Shown in pieces: positions 36,137 to 43,800 of a stretch of DNA of 64,000 bases. The DNA is taken from contig NC_013799.1 of NCBI RefSeq assembly GCF_000010785.1, positions 868,001 through 932,000 on the forward strand, written 5' to 3'. The notes beneath the pieces were generated by a model, which saw only the letters and a program-made list of their open reading frames with translations, did no database searches and had not been told where the DNA came from. Both the position numbers and the translations under genes were made by a program. The first letter of the stretch is position 1; each line of letters opens with the position of its first letter. Origin of the DNA: Hydrogenobacter thermophilus TK-6. GTDB lineage: Bacteria; Aquificota; Aquificia; Aquificales; Aquificaceae.

Positions 36137-36649
36137 ATGCATGAGGAAAGTCAGTTTGTTGTGATAGGCAAGGTGGTTGATACATACGGGCTTAAAGGCG
36201 AGATAAAGATGGAGTCTTACCTTGAGAAGAAGCACTGGAAGAAGCTCAAGGAGGTTTTTTTAAAGAAAAGAGGTGGAGACTTTGTACCTTTTAAGATAGA
36301 AGGCGTAAAGCTTCACGGAAGGTATGTGATAGTGAAGTTTTCAGGATGTGAGGGTGTGGACCAGGCGAAAAATTACAAGTCTGCCAAGGTATTTTTGCCT
36401 TTGCACCAGCTACCCAAACGGAAAAAGGATGAGTATTACTACTTTCAGCTGGAAGGTCTGCAGGTTTACACAGAAAGCGGAAAGTTTTTAGGTAAAGTTA
36501 CTAAAGTTTTAGAAGGGAAACCTTATTACCTTCTGGAGATGGACCACGGCAGGGGATACATCCCCTTCATAGGGCAGATGGTGAAAGAGGTGGACATAGA
36601 AGGTAAAAAAATCAAGGTATCTGACATGCTTTCAGAAATCTACCCGTGA
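36137..36649 (+). CDS. rimM: 16S rRNA processing protein RimM
   Basis: 170 residues. N-terminal domain with GKVVDTYGLKGEIKME and C-terminal PRC-barrel (YYYFQLEGLQVYTESGKFLG ... IPFIGQMVKEVD). Helps mature the 30S subunit head. Usually sits with rpsP-trmD, but here it stands alone beside a cytochrome. Confidence 0.94.
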   Translation: MHEESQFVVIGKVVDTYGLKGEIKMESYLEKKHWKKLKEVFLKKRGGDFVPFKIEGVKLHGRYVIVKFSGCEGVDQAKNYKSAKVFLPLHQLPKRKKDEYYYFQLEGLQVYTESGKFLGKVTKVLEGKPYYLLEMDHGRGYIPFIGQMVKEVDIEGKKIKVSDMLSEIYP

Positions 36650-36659
36650 ACTTTCATCT

Positions 36660-36688
36660 TTGTTTCATAAAACTGTTTGTATTATAAT
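36660..36688 (+). promoter_or_regulatory. Promoter of cytochrome c-552
   Basis: TTGTTT (36660-36665), 17-bp spacer, TATAAT (36683-36688), then a leader of about 24 nt with AAGGAGGTAGAGG before ATG 36719. Confidence 0.65.
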
Positions 36689-36718
36689 ATTGCAAACACT
36701 TTAAAAGGAGGTAGAGGC

Positions 36719-37015
36719 ATGAAGAAGTTTCTGTTAGTAGCTGTAGTGGGGCTGGCAGGCATAACCTTTGCCAATGAACAGCTTGCCAAGCAAAAGGGCT
36801 GTATGGCTTGCCACGATCTGAAAGCTAAGAAGGTGGGACCTGCTTACGCAGATGTAGCTAAGAAGTATGCGGGAAGAAAGGATGCTGTTGATTATCTGGC
36901 TGGCAAGATAAAGAAGGGCGGTTCTGGTGTGTGGGGTTCTGTTCCCATGCCTCCTCAAAATGTAACCGATGCGGAAGCAAAACAGCTTGCCCAGTGGATA
37001 CTCTCCATAAAGTAA
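36719..37015 (+). CDS. Cytochrome c-552
   Basis: 98 residues: an 18-residue signal peptide ending TFA, then 80 mature residues beginning NEQLAKQKG. Haem motif CMACH and the methionine ligand in SVPMPPQNV. Small soluble periplasmic electron carrier between the quinol side and cytochrome oxidase. The mature sequence matches the structurally studied H. thermophilus c-552 as I recall it, which identifies the organism. Confidence 0.97.
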   Translation: MKKFLLVAVVGLAGITFANEQLAKQKGCMACHDLKAKKVGPAYADVAKKYAGRKDAVDYLAGKIKKGGSGVWGSVPMPPQNVTDAEAKQLAQWILSIK

Positions 37016-37021
37016 GTTTTT

Positions 37022-37038
37022 GGGGGCGTTATGCCCCC
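37022..37038. repeat. GC-rich hairpin at the end of the cytochrome gene
   Basis: GGGGGC-GTTAT-GCCCCC. No U-tract follows on either strand, so it is not a standard intrinsic terminator. It overlaps the last codons of the convergent hypothetical gene. Confidence 0.4.
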
Positions 37039-37370
37039 TCCAGAGGATTACATCTGTTAATGTTTCCAAAGCAATTAGGACATAGATCAAAAAACACCAG
37101 GAGTCCCAATCCTCCCAGCATCATGTTTACCTGAGTTATCACAAGGTTTTCCTGCCTTTCGGGGAGGACCTGATACTTCTCAAGAGTTAATCCGCATGCG
37201 GTTTTTCCTTCCTCGTTCCCAAGCCTGTGAAACTGAAAAACCAGCCTGTTGGTCCTCCTGCACTTCATCCACCTGGGATTGAGGTCAAGCATGACAAAGT
37301 TTATCTGAACATTGCTGTCTATAAGCTGTGCCTTTTGCACCAGTCTTTCAAACTTTTCCTTCTCAGTCAT
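37029..37370 (-). CDS. Uncharacterised protein with C-terminal CPNC motif
   Basis: 113 residues. Soluble-looking N-terminal part with basic segment PRWMKCRRTNRL; the end has a hydrophobic stretch (VNMMLGGLGLLVFFDL) followed by CPNCFGNINRC. Cys spacing hints at metal binding or a disulfide. Family not recognised. The frame is well formed and sits between two real genes without overlap except at the hairpin. Confidence 0.55.
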   Translation of the reverse strand: MTEKEKFERLVQKAQLIDSNVQINFVMLDLNPRWMKCRRTNRLVFQFHRLGNEEGKTACGLTLEKYQVLPERQENLVITQVNMMLGGLGLLVFFDLCPNCFGNINRCNPLEGA

Positions 37371-37387
37371 GTCTTATAGTATATGTT

Positions 37388-38146
37388 TCAGACAGGCAGT
37401 TTATACCTGTCCTGCGTCATAAGGTCAACACCCACCTCAAGGTTTTCAAGCCAGTTTAGAAACCTGTCTACCATTTCCTTCCCTTTAAATATGGCTCCGT
37501 GCTGAGGTGCTATGGTTTCAATATCCAGCTGTCTTACCATGTTTACCCAGAACTTTAAGATTTTGTTGCTTGCCATGTATCTTCTGTGAAAGCCCTCCAT
37601 GTACTTTATGTGCGCATCAAAGTCTTCCACAAAAAAGTAGTCCTGCCCAAGAGAAGCACCCAAATCCCCGGAAAACAGAATTTTAGAGCACGGGTCATAA
37701 ACCTGAAAGTTGCCCGGAGAGTGCAAGAAGTGAGCAGGCAGGATAAGAAGCTCACAACCGTTTAGGTTTATCTTTGTCCCACCGTCATCTATGGGAAGCA
37801 CCCTATCCTCCAGCTGGGTATCAAGACCAAAGTGAGGCAAAAACCTCATCCAGAGCTTGGATATGTAAGCGGATGCCTTCGTAGTCATGAGCCAGCCGTT
37901 TATAGAGGCTACTATGTCCGGGTCCTGATGGGAAAGGAATATGTACTTTATGTTGCTTGGCGGTATCAGCACAGATATGTCGGAGAGAAGTTTGGAAAAT
38001 ACCTTATGACCTCCCGGGTCAAGAAGCACTCCTTCCCCCTTATGTATAATGAGATACTGGTTTGCCTGGACCGCGCTGGCAGGGGTGAGCTCCTCATAAA
38101 AGGCTACCTTGTGGTCTGGTGTGTTAAATATTAGCTTGGCAGGCAT
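37388..38146 (-). CDS. Diiron metallo-beta-lactamase-fold protein (ODP family, no flavodoxin)
   Basis: 252 residues. Metal-site motifs of flavodiiron proteins: SHQDPDIV near 85 (His-x-Asp-x-x-type), PAHFLHSPGNF near 148, SGDLGAS near 167 and PQHGAIF near 224. The C-terminal FMN domain of FprA/ROO is missing. Possible roles are O2 or NO handling, or sensing. ATG 38146 has AGGAGG 6 nt upstream. Monocistronic. Confidence 0.85.
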   Translation of the reverse strand: MPAKLIFNTPDHKVAFYEELTPASAVQANQYLIIHKGEGVLLDPGGHKVFSKLLSDISVLIPPSNIKYIFLSHQDPDIVASINGWLMTTKASAYISKLWMRFLPHFGLDTQLEDRVLPIDDGGTKINLNGCELLILPAHFLHSPGNFQVYDPCSKILFSGDLGASLGQDYFFVEDFDAHIKYMEGFHRRYMASNKILKFWVNMVRQLDIETIAPQHGAIFKGKEMVDRFLNWLENLEVGVDLMTQDRYKLPV

Positions 38147-38170
38147 CACGCACCTCCTGATGAATCTATT

Positions 38171-39427
38171 TTACCATACACCTTGAAGTCTTCTTAGCCT
38201 TTCCTTTGCGTCCTGTGCCCACGGTGCTTTACCTTCCGACAGCTCCAGAGCAGTTTTATAGTAAGATACCGCCTTTTTGTAGTCTTTTAGCGCTTCGTAA
38301 TCTCTGCCTGCATAATAATAAACATCCGCATAGTCGGGTATTAACCTTCTGGCTTTTTCTAACTTTTCAAGAGATGGGGCGTAATCACCTACTTTGAAAA
38401 GTACAAAACCGTACACATAGTTGGTGGAAAACACCTCAGGCATTATAGAGTAAGCCTTTTCCGCATGACTTAGCGCGCTGGTAAGGTCAGAGTTTGCAAG
38501 GATGTAAGCTATGTAAAGGTGTGCTTCGTAGTTTTTATCATAGAGTTCCACCGCCTTTTTAAAGTGTTCAAGAGCCAAGGAGTAATCCTTTCTTCTGTAG
38601 TAGCCTTTGCCTTTGTAAAACTCACTGTAAGATGCTTCTGTCTCCTTCAAAAGCCTCTTTATGGTGTGAAACTCCTCCGAGTCTGAAATCAAGCTTCCGG
38701 AAGGTTTTATGCTCTGTATCTCTCTTTGCACATCCCTTATCCTGCTTTCGGGAAGTGGGTGGGTCTGAAGCCATTCAGGAGCTTTTGCTCTTTCCATGCT
38801 TTTAAAGGTTTCAAAAACGCCAAGCAGACCGTTTGGGTCATAGCCTGCCTTCAAAGCATAGATTACTCCCAGCTCGTCCGCCTCCCTCTCTTGGTCCCTG
38901 CTGAACTTTAGAGCCAAAAGCTGGCCACCTATCTGACCAAACTGTAAAACAGCCTGAGCGTAAGGTTTGTCTGCTATGATAGCCGCCCCTATGTTAAAAA
39001 GTATGTTCATAGCATACATCTTCTCCAAAAACTTGGCGTGATGCCTTGCGTTTATGTGTCCAAGCTCGTGTCCCAGCACACCTGCAAGCTCGCTCTCGCT
39101 GTTTAGCTTCAGCAAAAGACCCCTTGTGATAAATACGGGACCTCCCGGAAGCGCAAAGGCGTTTACCGCATCCGAATTGACAACGAAAAACTTATAAGGG
39201 AGCTTTCTTGGAGTGTACCGAGCTATCGTCATTCCTACGCTTTTTACATAGTCCTGAACTCTTCTATCCGGATAAAGACCGTCGCTCTCCTCTATGGCAT
39301 ACGGCACATAAGCGTTGCCTATCTCTATCTCCTTCTCCTCGGGTAGTATGTTAAAGAGAGAGCCACCATTTACCGCAGGAGCGCAGGCAACCAGAAAGGT
39401 AAGTAAGAGCAAAAACAGCTTTTTCAT
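38171..39427 (-). CDS. M48-family zinc protease with TPR repeats (BepA-like lipoprotein)
   Basis: 418 residues. Lipoprotein signal FLLLLLTFLVAC... with lipobox LVAC; peptidase M48 core with zinc motif GHELGHINARH near 130 and EREADELG near 190; C-terminal TPR region (about 270-410). Matches periplasmic BepA/YfgC, which maintains outer-membrane protein assembly. Overlaps the PP2C gene by 4 nt. Confidence 0.9.
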   Translation of the reverse strand: MKKLFLLLLTFLVACAPAVNGGSLFNILPEEKEIEIGNAYVPYAIEESDGLYPDRRVQDYVKSVGMTIARYTPRKLPYKFFVVNSDAVNAFALPGGPVFITRGLLLKLNSESELAGVLGHELGHINARHHAKFLEKMYAMNILFNIGAAIIADKPYAQAVLQFGQIGGQLLALKFSRDQEREADELGVIYALKAGYDPNGLLGVFETFKSMERAKAPEWLQTHPLPESRIRDVQREIQSIKPSGSLISDSEEFHTIKRLLKETEASYSEFYKGKGYYRRKDYSLALEHFKKAVELYDKNYEAHLYIAYILANSDLTSALSHAEKAYSIMPEVFSTNYVYGFVLFKVGDYAPSLEKLEKARRLIPDYADVYYYAGRDYEALKDYKKAVSYYKTALELSEGKAPWAQDAKERLRRLQGVW

Positions 39428-40155
39428 GCTAAATCCACCCTTATAAGGCTTATATTGTCTGTACCTCCCCTTGAGAGCGCTATGTTTAAAAGCTCTGAAG
39501 GAGAGAGATAAAGCTCATCATCTTCCACAAGCTCCCAAAGTCCATCAGAGCATATAACGAAGCTTTTATAACCCTCTGCCTTCTTTATGAAAACTTCAAA
39601 CTCTCTGAAGGATGCATCTCCTATAAGGGCTGAGGTGAGTACATGCCTGTTGGGATGATGCTTTGCTTCCCTATCACTTATGTATCCTAACCTTACCAAC
39701 CTTTCTACTTCCGTATGGTCTAAGGTGAGTCTATCCGCTTTGCTTTCCTTTAGCCCGTATACCCTACAGTCCCCCACATTAAATACCAATATATCCTGTT
39801 TACCAAGAAGAAGACCTGCAACCGCAGAGCCTAAACCTTTAGCGTAAGGTTTTTTTTCTGCAAAGGCTTCCAAATGGTCCCTTGCCTTGTGTAGCGCTTG
39901 GTTTATGCTTTGAGCATCTTCGGGTTTTTCTTCCATAAGGGTTTTTAGTGTTATCAGGCTTGCCATCTCACCGCAGGCGTGCCCTCCAAGACCGTCCGCA
40001 ACCGCAAAGAGAAGACTCTTACCTTCCATCTGCACACACACAGGAGAGGTCATAACTTCTTCTTGCATTAGAGTATCACCAAGTAGAAGAGCGTCCTCGT
40101 TTTTAGTCCTCACCTTACCCCTGTGAGTAATACCGCAGGCGCTTAATCTGTACAT
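39424..40155 (-). CDS. PP2C-type serine/threonine protein phosphatase
   Basis: 243 residues. GKVRTKNEDALLLGD near 13, VADGLGGHACGEMAS near 52, NVGDCRVYGL near 125, SDGLWELVED near 200 and GGTDNISLI at the end: the metal-binding Asp residues of the Stp1/PrpC family. No cognate kinase adjoins; it lies between the KaiC-like ATPase and the M48 protease in a single operon. Confidence 0.93.
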   Translation of the reverse strand: MYRLSACGITHRGKVRTKNEDALLLGDTLMQEEVMTSPVCVQMEGKSLLFAVADGLGGHACGEMASLITLKTLMEEKPEDAQSINQALHKARDHLEAFAEKKPYAKGLGSAVAGLLLGKQDILVFNVGDCRVYGLKESKADRLTLDHTEVERLVRLGYISDREAKHHPNRHVLTSALIGDASFREFEVFIKKAEGYKSFVICSDGLWELVEDDELYLSPSELLNIALSRGGTDNISLIRVDLA

Positions 40156-41039
40156 TACTCTCCAGAAAGCGCAGGTCCTATCTTTACAAGACCCAGCTCG
40201 GTTATCTCCATAAAGTGCGTTCTGGTGTCATGACCGCAGAGCCTACAACCGTCTATCCTGAAGAGTCTAACCATCTCCCCTATAGGCTTTTTGTATATTC
40301 TTGACTGGGCTTGGGTAAGAATCAGCTCCTTGGAAAGCACCATAGAGCAGTCCACTATGTGGCTTACTGCATATCCTCCTGCTGCTTCTGCTGTAAGCTC
40401 TTCGTGTCCGCTCCTTTTCTGTGATATAAAAATGGCTGTCTGGTACCACTTTTTCATAAAGTTAAAAAGCTGTCTTACCACTGTCCTTGCAAGCATCTCC
40501 CTTGCCTCGTATAGTCCAGTAACCGAGTCTATCACCACATGCCTAACTTTGTAGTTTTTTATGGCGTACGCTAATGTGGCAAGCAGGTCAGGTATGTTTT
40601 CCCTGAGTTTTGAATGGCTTGCCGCATCTATAAGCACTATTTTATCCTGCACCTTTTCAAAATCAACACCCATAGCTTTTGCTCTTTCACGCAAGCCGAC
40701 GCTCACAAAAGGAGCTGGTGCTTCAACGGTTATAAAGGCTGTTGCTTCTCCCCTTTCTGCCTGCTTTATGGTGTACTGTTCTGCTATAAGGGTTTTACCG
40801 GTGTCTGAAACACCTGTGATGTTGGTGACCGAGTATGCGGGTATTCCACCGAGGAGTTTCTTTACCACCTTACCTTCCTGCACTTCTGAGGTGAAAAAAA
40901 GATGGTCAAGCCCCTCTACACCCGTAGGAACTCCATACATCTTTGGGGCTTTCTTTACTGCTTCACCTGCTACCCATATACTTTCTTCTACCACCTCTGG
41001 CTTTCTTACCTCTTCAGACTCTTTAAACTTCTCCTCCAT
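40155..41039 (-). CDS. KaiC-like RecA-fold ATPase
   Basis: 294 residues, a single KaiC domain. TGVEGLDHLF near 38, Walker A GVSDTGKTLIAE near 76, Walker B HVVIDSVTGLYE near 167, and a C-terminal Cys pair in CRLCGHDTRTH. Such proteins act as ATPases or autokinases in signalling. First gene of an operon with a PP2C phosphatase, which suggests a phosphorylation switch. RadA is less likely: no Lon-like domain. Confidence 0.82.
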   Translation of the reverse strand: MEEKFKESEEVRKPEVVEESIWVAGEAVKKAPKMYGVPTGVEGLDHLFFTSEVQEGKVVKKLLGGIPAYSVTNITGVSDTGKTLIAEQYTIKQAERGEATAFITVEAPAPFVSVGLRERAKAMGVDFEKVQDKIVLIDAASHSKLRENIPDLLATLAYAIKNYKVRHVVIDSVTGLYEAREMLARTVVRQLFNFMKKWYQTAIFISQKRSGHEELTAEAAGGYAVSHIVDCSMVLSKELILTQAQSRIYKKPIGEMVRLFRIDGCRLCGHDTRTHFMEITELGLVKIGPALSGE

Positions 41040-41105
41040 GATAACAATTTTAACACTCCATACTCAGCGTGTTTAAAAAATCCCAAAGCGTTGATTAACA
41101 ACACT

Positions 41106-41443
41106 TTGTCCGCCCGCCCACACTGACAGCGAGCTAACCCTGTTTGTTCCTTCCAGAGGCTCTGACACTCTCTCTGACTCACAGGCTTCCCTTTATGCGT
41201 CTTCTTTATAGCTTCTCAAATAACTCTCTTCCTCTAAATATTATCTTTCTTGGGTTTTGGTTTCTTTCCAATAGCTTAAAGGTTTCTTGGAGCTGTTTTG
41301 TGATGGTGTTGAAGGTGTGTAAGGACTTTGGGTTATTACTCTCCAGCAGTCTATTGTAGGCGTATCTTATGGCTGAAGATTGGAGTATTATGAGCTTGTT
41401 TGGTAAGGATAGACAATGGCTTGAGTATTTTTTTAAACACCTT
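41106..41443 (-). pseudogene. Decayed IS605/OrfB-type transposase fragment
   Basis: In this 460-bp gene-free gap the minus strand encodes KYSSHCLSLPNKL, then AIRYAYNRLLESNNPKS and NPRKIIFRGRELFEKL, resembling the N-terminal part of OrfB/TnpB transposases, up to a stop at 41206. Weaker similarity continues with frameshifts to about 41106. No terminal hairpin or right end is visible. No other gene seen here. Confidence 0.6.
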
Positions 41444-41501
41444 CAAAGGTAATTGACAGGATGGAGGTTAAAGGTTAACATCTTATATAGGGGAGTTAAA
41501 G

Positions 41502-42026
41502 ATGTCAAGGGCGGTGGTCACAACAGTGGGAATGTTGTTCTTTGTGTGTATATCGCCTGCTATGCCAGAAAGCTCACAAGAGGGTCTTAAAGTTAGCAAC
41601 GCAGACGAGATGATACTTACAGCACTTAGTTATATAGATAGGAGTTACAGGTTCGGTTCGGAGAGCTCTTGGGCTATGGATTGCTCCGCCTTTGTGCAAA
41701 GGGTCTTCCGAATAAATGGTATAAACCTTCCAAGGTCGGTAAGAGAACAGGCTAATTACGGCATTCCAGTAAAGAGGGAAAACCTAAGAACTGGAGACCT
41801 TCTCTTTTTTGCTACCTACTCAAGCTATCCCTCACATGTGGGTATATACATAGGCGATGGAAAGATGATACACGCTTCTACCACACAAGGTATTGTTATA
41901 AGCAGAATAGATGATCCTTACTGGAAAAAGAGGTTCCTCTTTGCCAAAAGGATACTAAAAGACGAAAAAGAAGAAAAAGATGACATAAAGGATATCATAC
42001 TGGAGAGCTTGAGGGACAGATTTTAA
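41502..42026 (+). CDS. NlpC/P60 cell-wall endopeptidase
   Basis: 174 residues. Signal peptide (MSRAVVTTVGMLFFVCISPAMP), then an NlpC/P60 domain with catalytic Cys in MDCSAFVQRVF, RTGDLLFFATYSSYPSHVGIYIGDG (catalytic His) and a following polar residue near MIHAS. Cleaves peptidoglycan stem peptides. Lys/Glu-rich tail. Overlaps selU 3' to 3' by 32 nt. Confidence 0.9.
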   Translation: MSRAVVTTVGMLFFVCISPAMPESSQEGLKVSNADEMILTALSYIDRSYRFGSESSWAMDCSAFVQRVFRINGINLPRSVREQANYGIPVKRENLRTGDLLFFATYSSYPSHVGIYIGDGKMIHASTTQGIVISRIDDPYWKKRFLFAKRILKDEKEEKDDIKDIILESLRDRF

Positions 42027-43041
42027 CATAGGTATTAAAAATTTTTATAAGCTCTTCTCCGCATTTGTGAATATCATCGCTATCAAGAGTGTAAAGAGGT
42101 CTTTTACTTACCCTGTATTTCTTATCGTAATGAGTCTCCATAAGAAACCTCACAAGGGTTTTATACTCCTTATCTTCTAACATCTTTATAGCCTGCGCCA
42201 AGTTCTTTTCACCCAGATACTTTCTTATCCTATAAAGGGCTTGTCTTACATCACTTTCCCAGCCTTCCTCTTTTGTATATTCTTCAAGTATGTTTTTCAC
42301 CCTATTTTCCATGCTACTCTGTAGCTCAATGAATATTCCTTCTTCCTTCTTTCTCCACAGAGGTTCAGGCAGGTGTATATTTCCTATCCATCTACTCTCA
42401 TCTTCAATAAAAGCGTAATGACTGCGCAAACTCCTTAAAGTCTCGTATAGGAGTGCATCAAACATCTTTTGAGAGATGCGGTTTTTCTTGCCCACTTTGC
42501 CAAACACCGACCCCCTATCTTGGGCAAGTTCCTCAAGGTCAACAACAGGCAAACCTTGGGCTTTTAAAAGTTTCAACACCCTACTTTTACCTACTCCAGT
42601 TTTTCCTGTAAGAACGAGAAAATTAATACCTTCAAGTAAATGCTGCATGTCTTGAAGTATAAATTGTCTGTAAGCTCTGTATCCACCCTTGAGCCTTATA
42701 ACCTCTATGCCTGCAGAGGAAAGGACTTTGCAAAGTTCCTCACTTCTTTTCCCACCCCTCCAACAGTAAACTATTACATGGTCATAGTTCTTTTTTAGTT
42801 CCCTAAACCTATCAAAGAGATTTGAGAGCTTGCTCTGTGCTATGGAGTATCCAAGCTCCGTAGCTCTTTCTATGCCTTCTTTTCTGTAGACCAAGCCTAT
42901 AATCCTCCTCTCATCGTCCTCAAAAAGGGGTAAGTTTATGGCACCCGGTATGTGAAACTCCGCATACTCAGAGGGACTTCTTATATCCACAAGTATCTTT
43001 CTCTCAATGCCATAAAGTTCCTGCGCTTCTATCTCCCACAT
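41995..43041 (-). CDS. selU: tRNA 2-selenouridine synthase
   Basis: 348 residues. N-terminal rhodanese domain with catalytic Cys in YCWRGGKRSEEL near 92, then a P-loop domain with LTGKTGVGKSRVL near 143 and the family segment SVFGKVG near 178. Replaces sulfur by selenium in the wobble 2-thiouridine of Lys, Glu and Gln tRNAs. Implies a selenophosphate supply; selD is not in the window. Confidence 0.92.
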   Translation of the reverse strand: MWEIEAQELYGIERKILVDIRSPSEYAEFHIPGAINLPLFEDDERRIIGLVYRKEGIERATELGYSIAQSKLSNLFDRFRELKKNYDHVIVYCWRGGKRSEELCKVLSSAGIEVIRLKGGYRAYRQFILQDMQHLLEGINFLVLTGKTGVGKSRVLKLLKAQGLPVVDLEELAQDRGSVFGKVGKKNRISQKMFDALLYETLRSLRSHYAFIEDESRWIGNIHLPEPLWRKKEEGIFIELQSSMENRVKNILEEYTKEEGWESDVRQALYRIRKYLGEKNLAQAIKMLEDKEYKTLVRFLMETHYDKKYRVSKRPLYTLDSDDIHKCGEELIKIFNTYVKICPSSSPV

Positions 43042-43055
43042 AACCTGTAAAGGGT

Positions 43056-43061
43056 TATAAT
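43056..43061 (+). promoter_or_regulatory. -10 box TATAAT, 8 nt before the DsrE-like gene
   Basis: TATAAT between the divergent selU and DsrE-like start codons; an 8-nt gap to ATG 43070 predicts a leaderless message. Confidence 0.45.
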
Positions 43062-43069
43062 TATAAAAG

Positions 43070-43561
43070 ATGATGCTGAAAAGTATTATTTCACTCCTGC
43101 TCTTCCTGGGTATGTCCTTTGCAGTTGAAGGTGCCAGATTTGTTCAAACAGAATACAAAAGACCTTTTAGGGCTGTTGTGGAGTTTTATTTTGACCATCC
43201 AGAAAAGATAGGTCCTGCTCTTGGCTGGGTATCCAATTTGGTGTATGTCCTTTCCAATCCCCCTTACAACTACCCCACAGAGGACATAGATATTGTGGTT
43301 ATTTCTCACGGGAGAGAGCTTCCTGTGTTTGCTAAAGAGAACAGAAAAAAGTACGAAGCTATAGTTGAGAGAGTGGAGAGCCTTAGCTTTTATGGAGTGA
43401 AGTTTATGGTTTGCTCTATGGCAGCAAAGCAGTTTTACGGATACACGGAAAAGGACTTTTATCCCTTTGTAACTTTGGTTCCCTCCGCCCTTACTGAGAT
43501 AATCCATTGGCAACACTTGGGTTATGGACTTTTGATACCACAAGTTTTGGAAGTAAAGTGA
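43070..43561 (+). CDS. Exported DsrE-family protein
   Basis: 163 residues. Signal peptide MLKSIISLLLFLGMSFA, then a DsrE/F-like domain: DIDIVVISHGRELPVFA near 88 and GVKFMVCSMAAKQFYGY near 120, with one Cys in the position used in sulfur transfer. Periplasmic single-subunit form. May belong to sulfur metabolism; partner unknown. Confidence 0.8.
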   Translation: MMLKSIISLLLFLGMSFAVEGARFVQTEYKRPFRAVVEFYFDHPEKIGPALGWVSNLVYVLSNPPYNYPTEDIDIVVISHGRELPVFAKENRKKYEAIVERVESLSFYGVKFMVCSMAAKQFYGYTEKDFYPFVTLVPSALTEIIHWQHLGYGLLIPQVLEVK

Positions 43562-43572
43562 GGAGGTTTCGC

Positions 43573-43800
43573 ATGAGTAAAAGACCCAACATAGAAACGG
43601 CTTTGAAGCTGGTGTCTTCAAGATATGAGCTTGTGCATGCTGCTGCAAAGAGAGTAGAACAGCTTATGCAACAAGGTGAGGACATATTCCTGAGGGATAA
43701 GGTCAAGGGAGAGCTTGTGAAAAAAACCTTTCAGGCTATTGAGGACATAGCCAACGGTAAGGTGAGAATTATAAGAGGGGAAGATGGGGAAAGCTCATGA
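43573..43800 (+). CDS. rpoZ: RNA polymerase omega subunit
   Basis: 75 residues from ATG 43573, with AGGAGG upstream. RPNIETALKLVSSRYELVHAAAKR and VKKTFQAIEDIANGKV follow the omega pattern. Assists assembly of the beta' subunit. The following slt gene overlaps it by 17 nt. Confidence 0.85.
   Translation: MSKRPNIETALKLVSSRYELVHAAAKRVEQLMQQGEDIFLRDKVKGELVKKTFQAIEDIANGKVRIIRGEDGESS

Noticed and set aside
37016-37040. Intrinsic terminator after cytochrome c-552
   Set aside because: A strong stem exists but no U-tract follows on either strand, so it is listed only as a hairpin.
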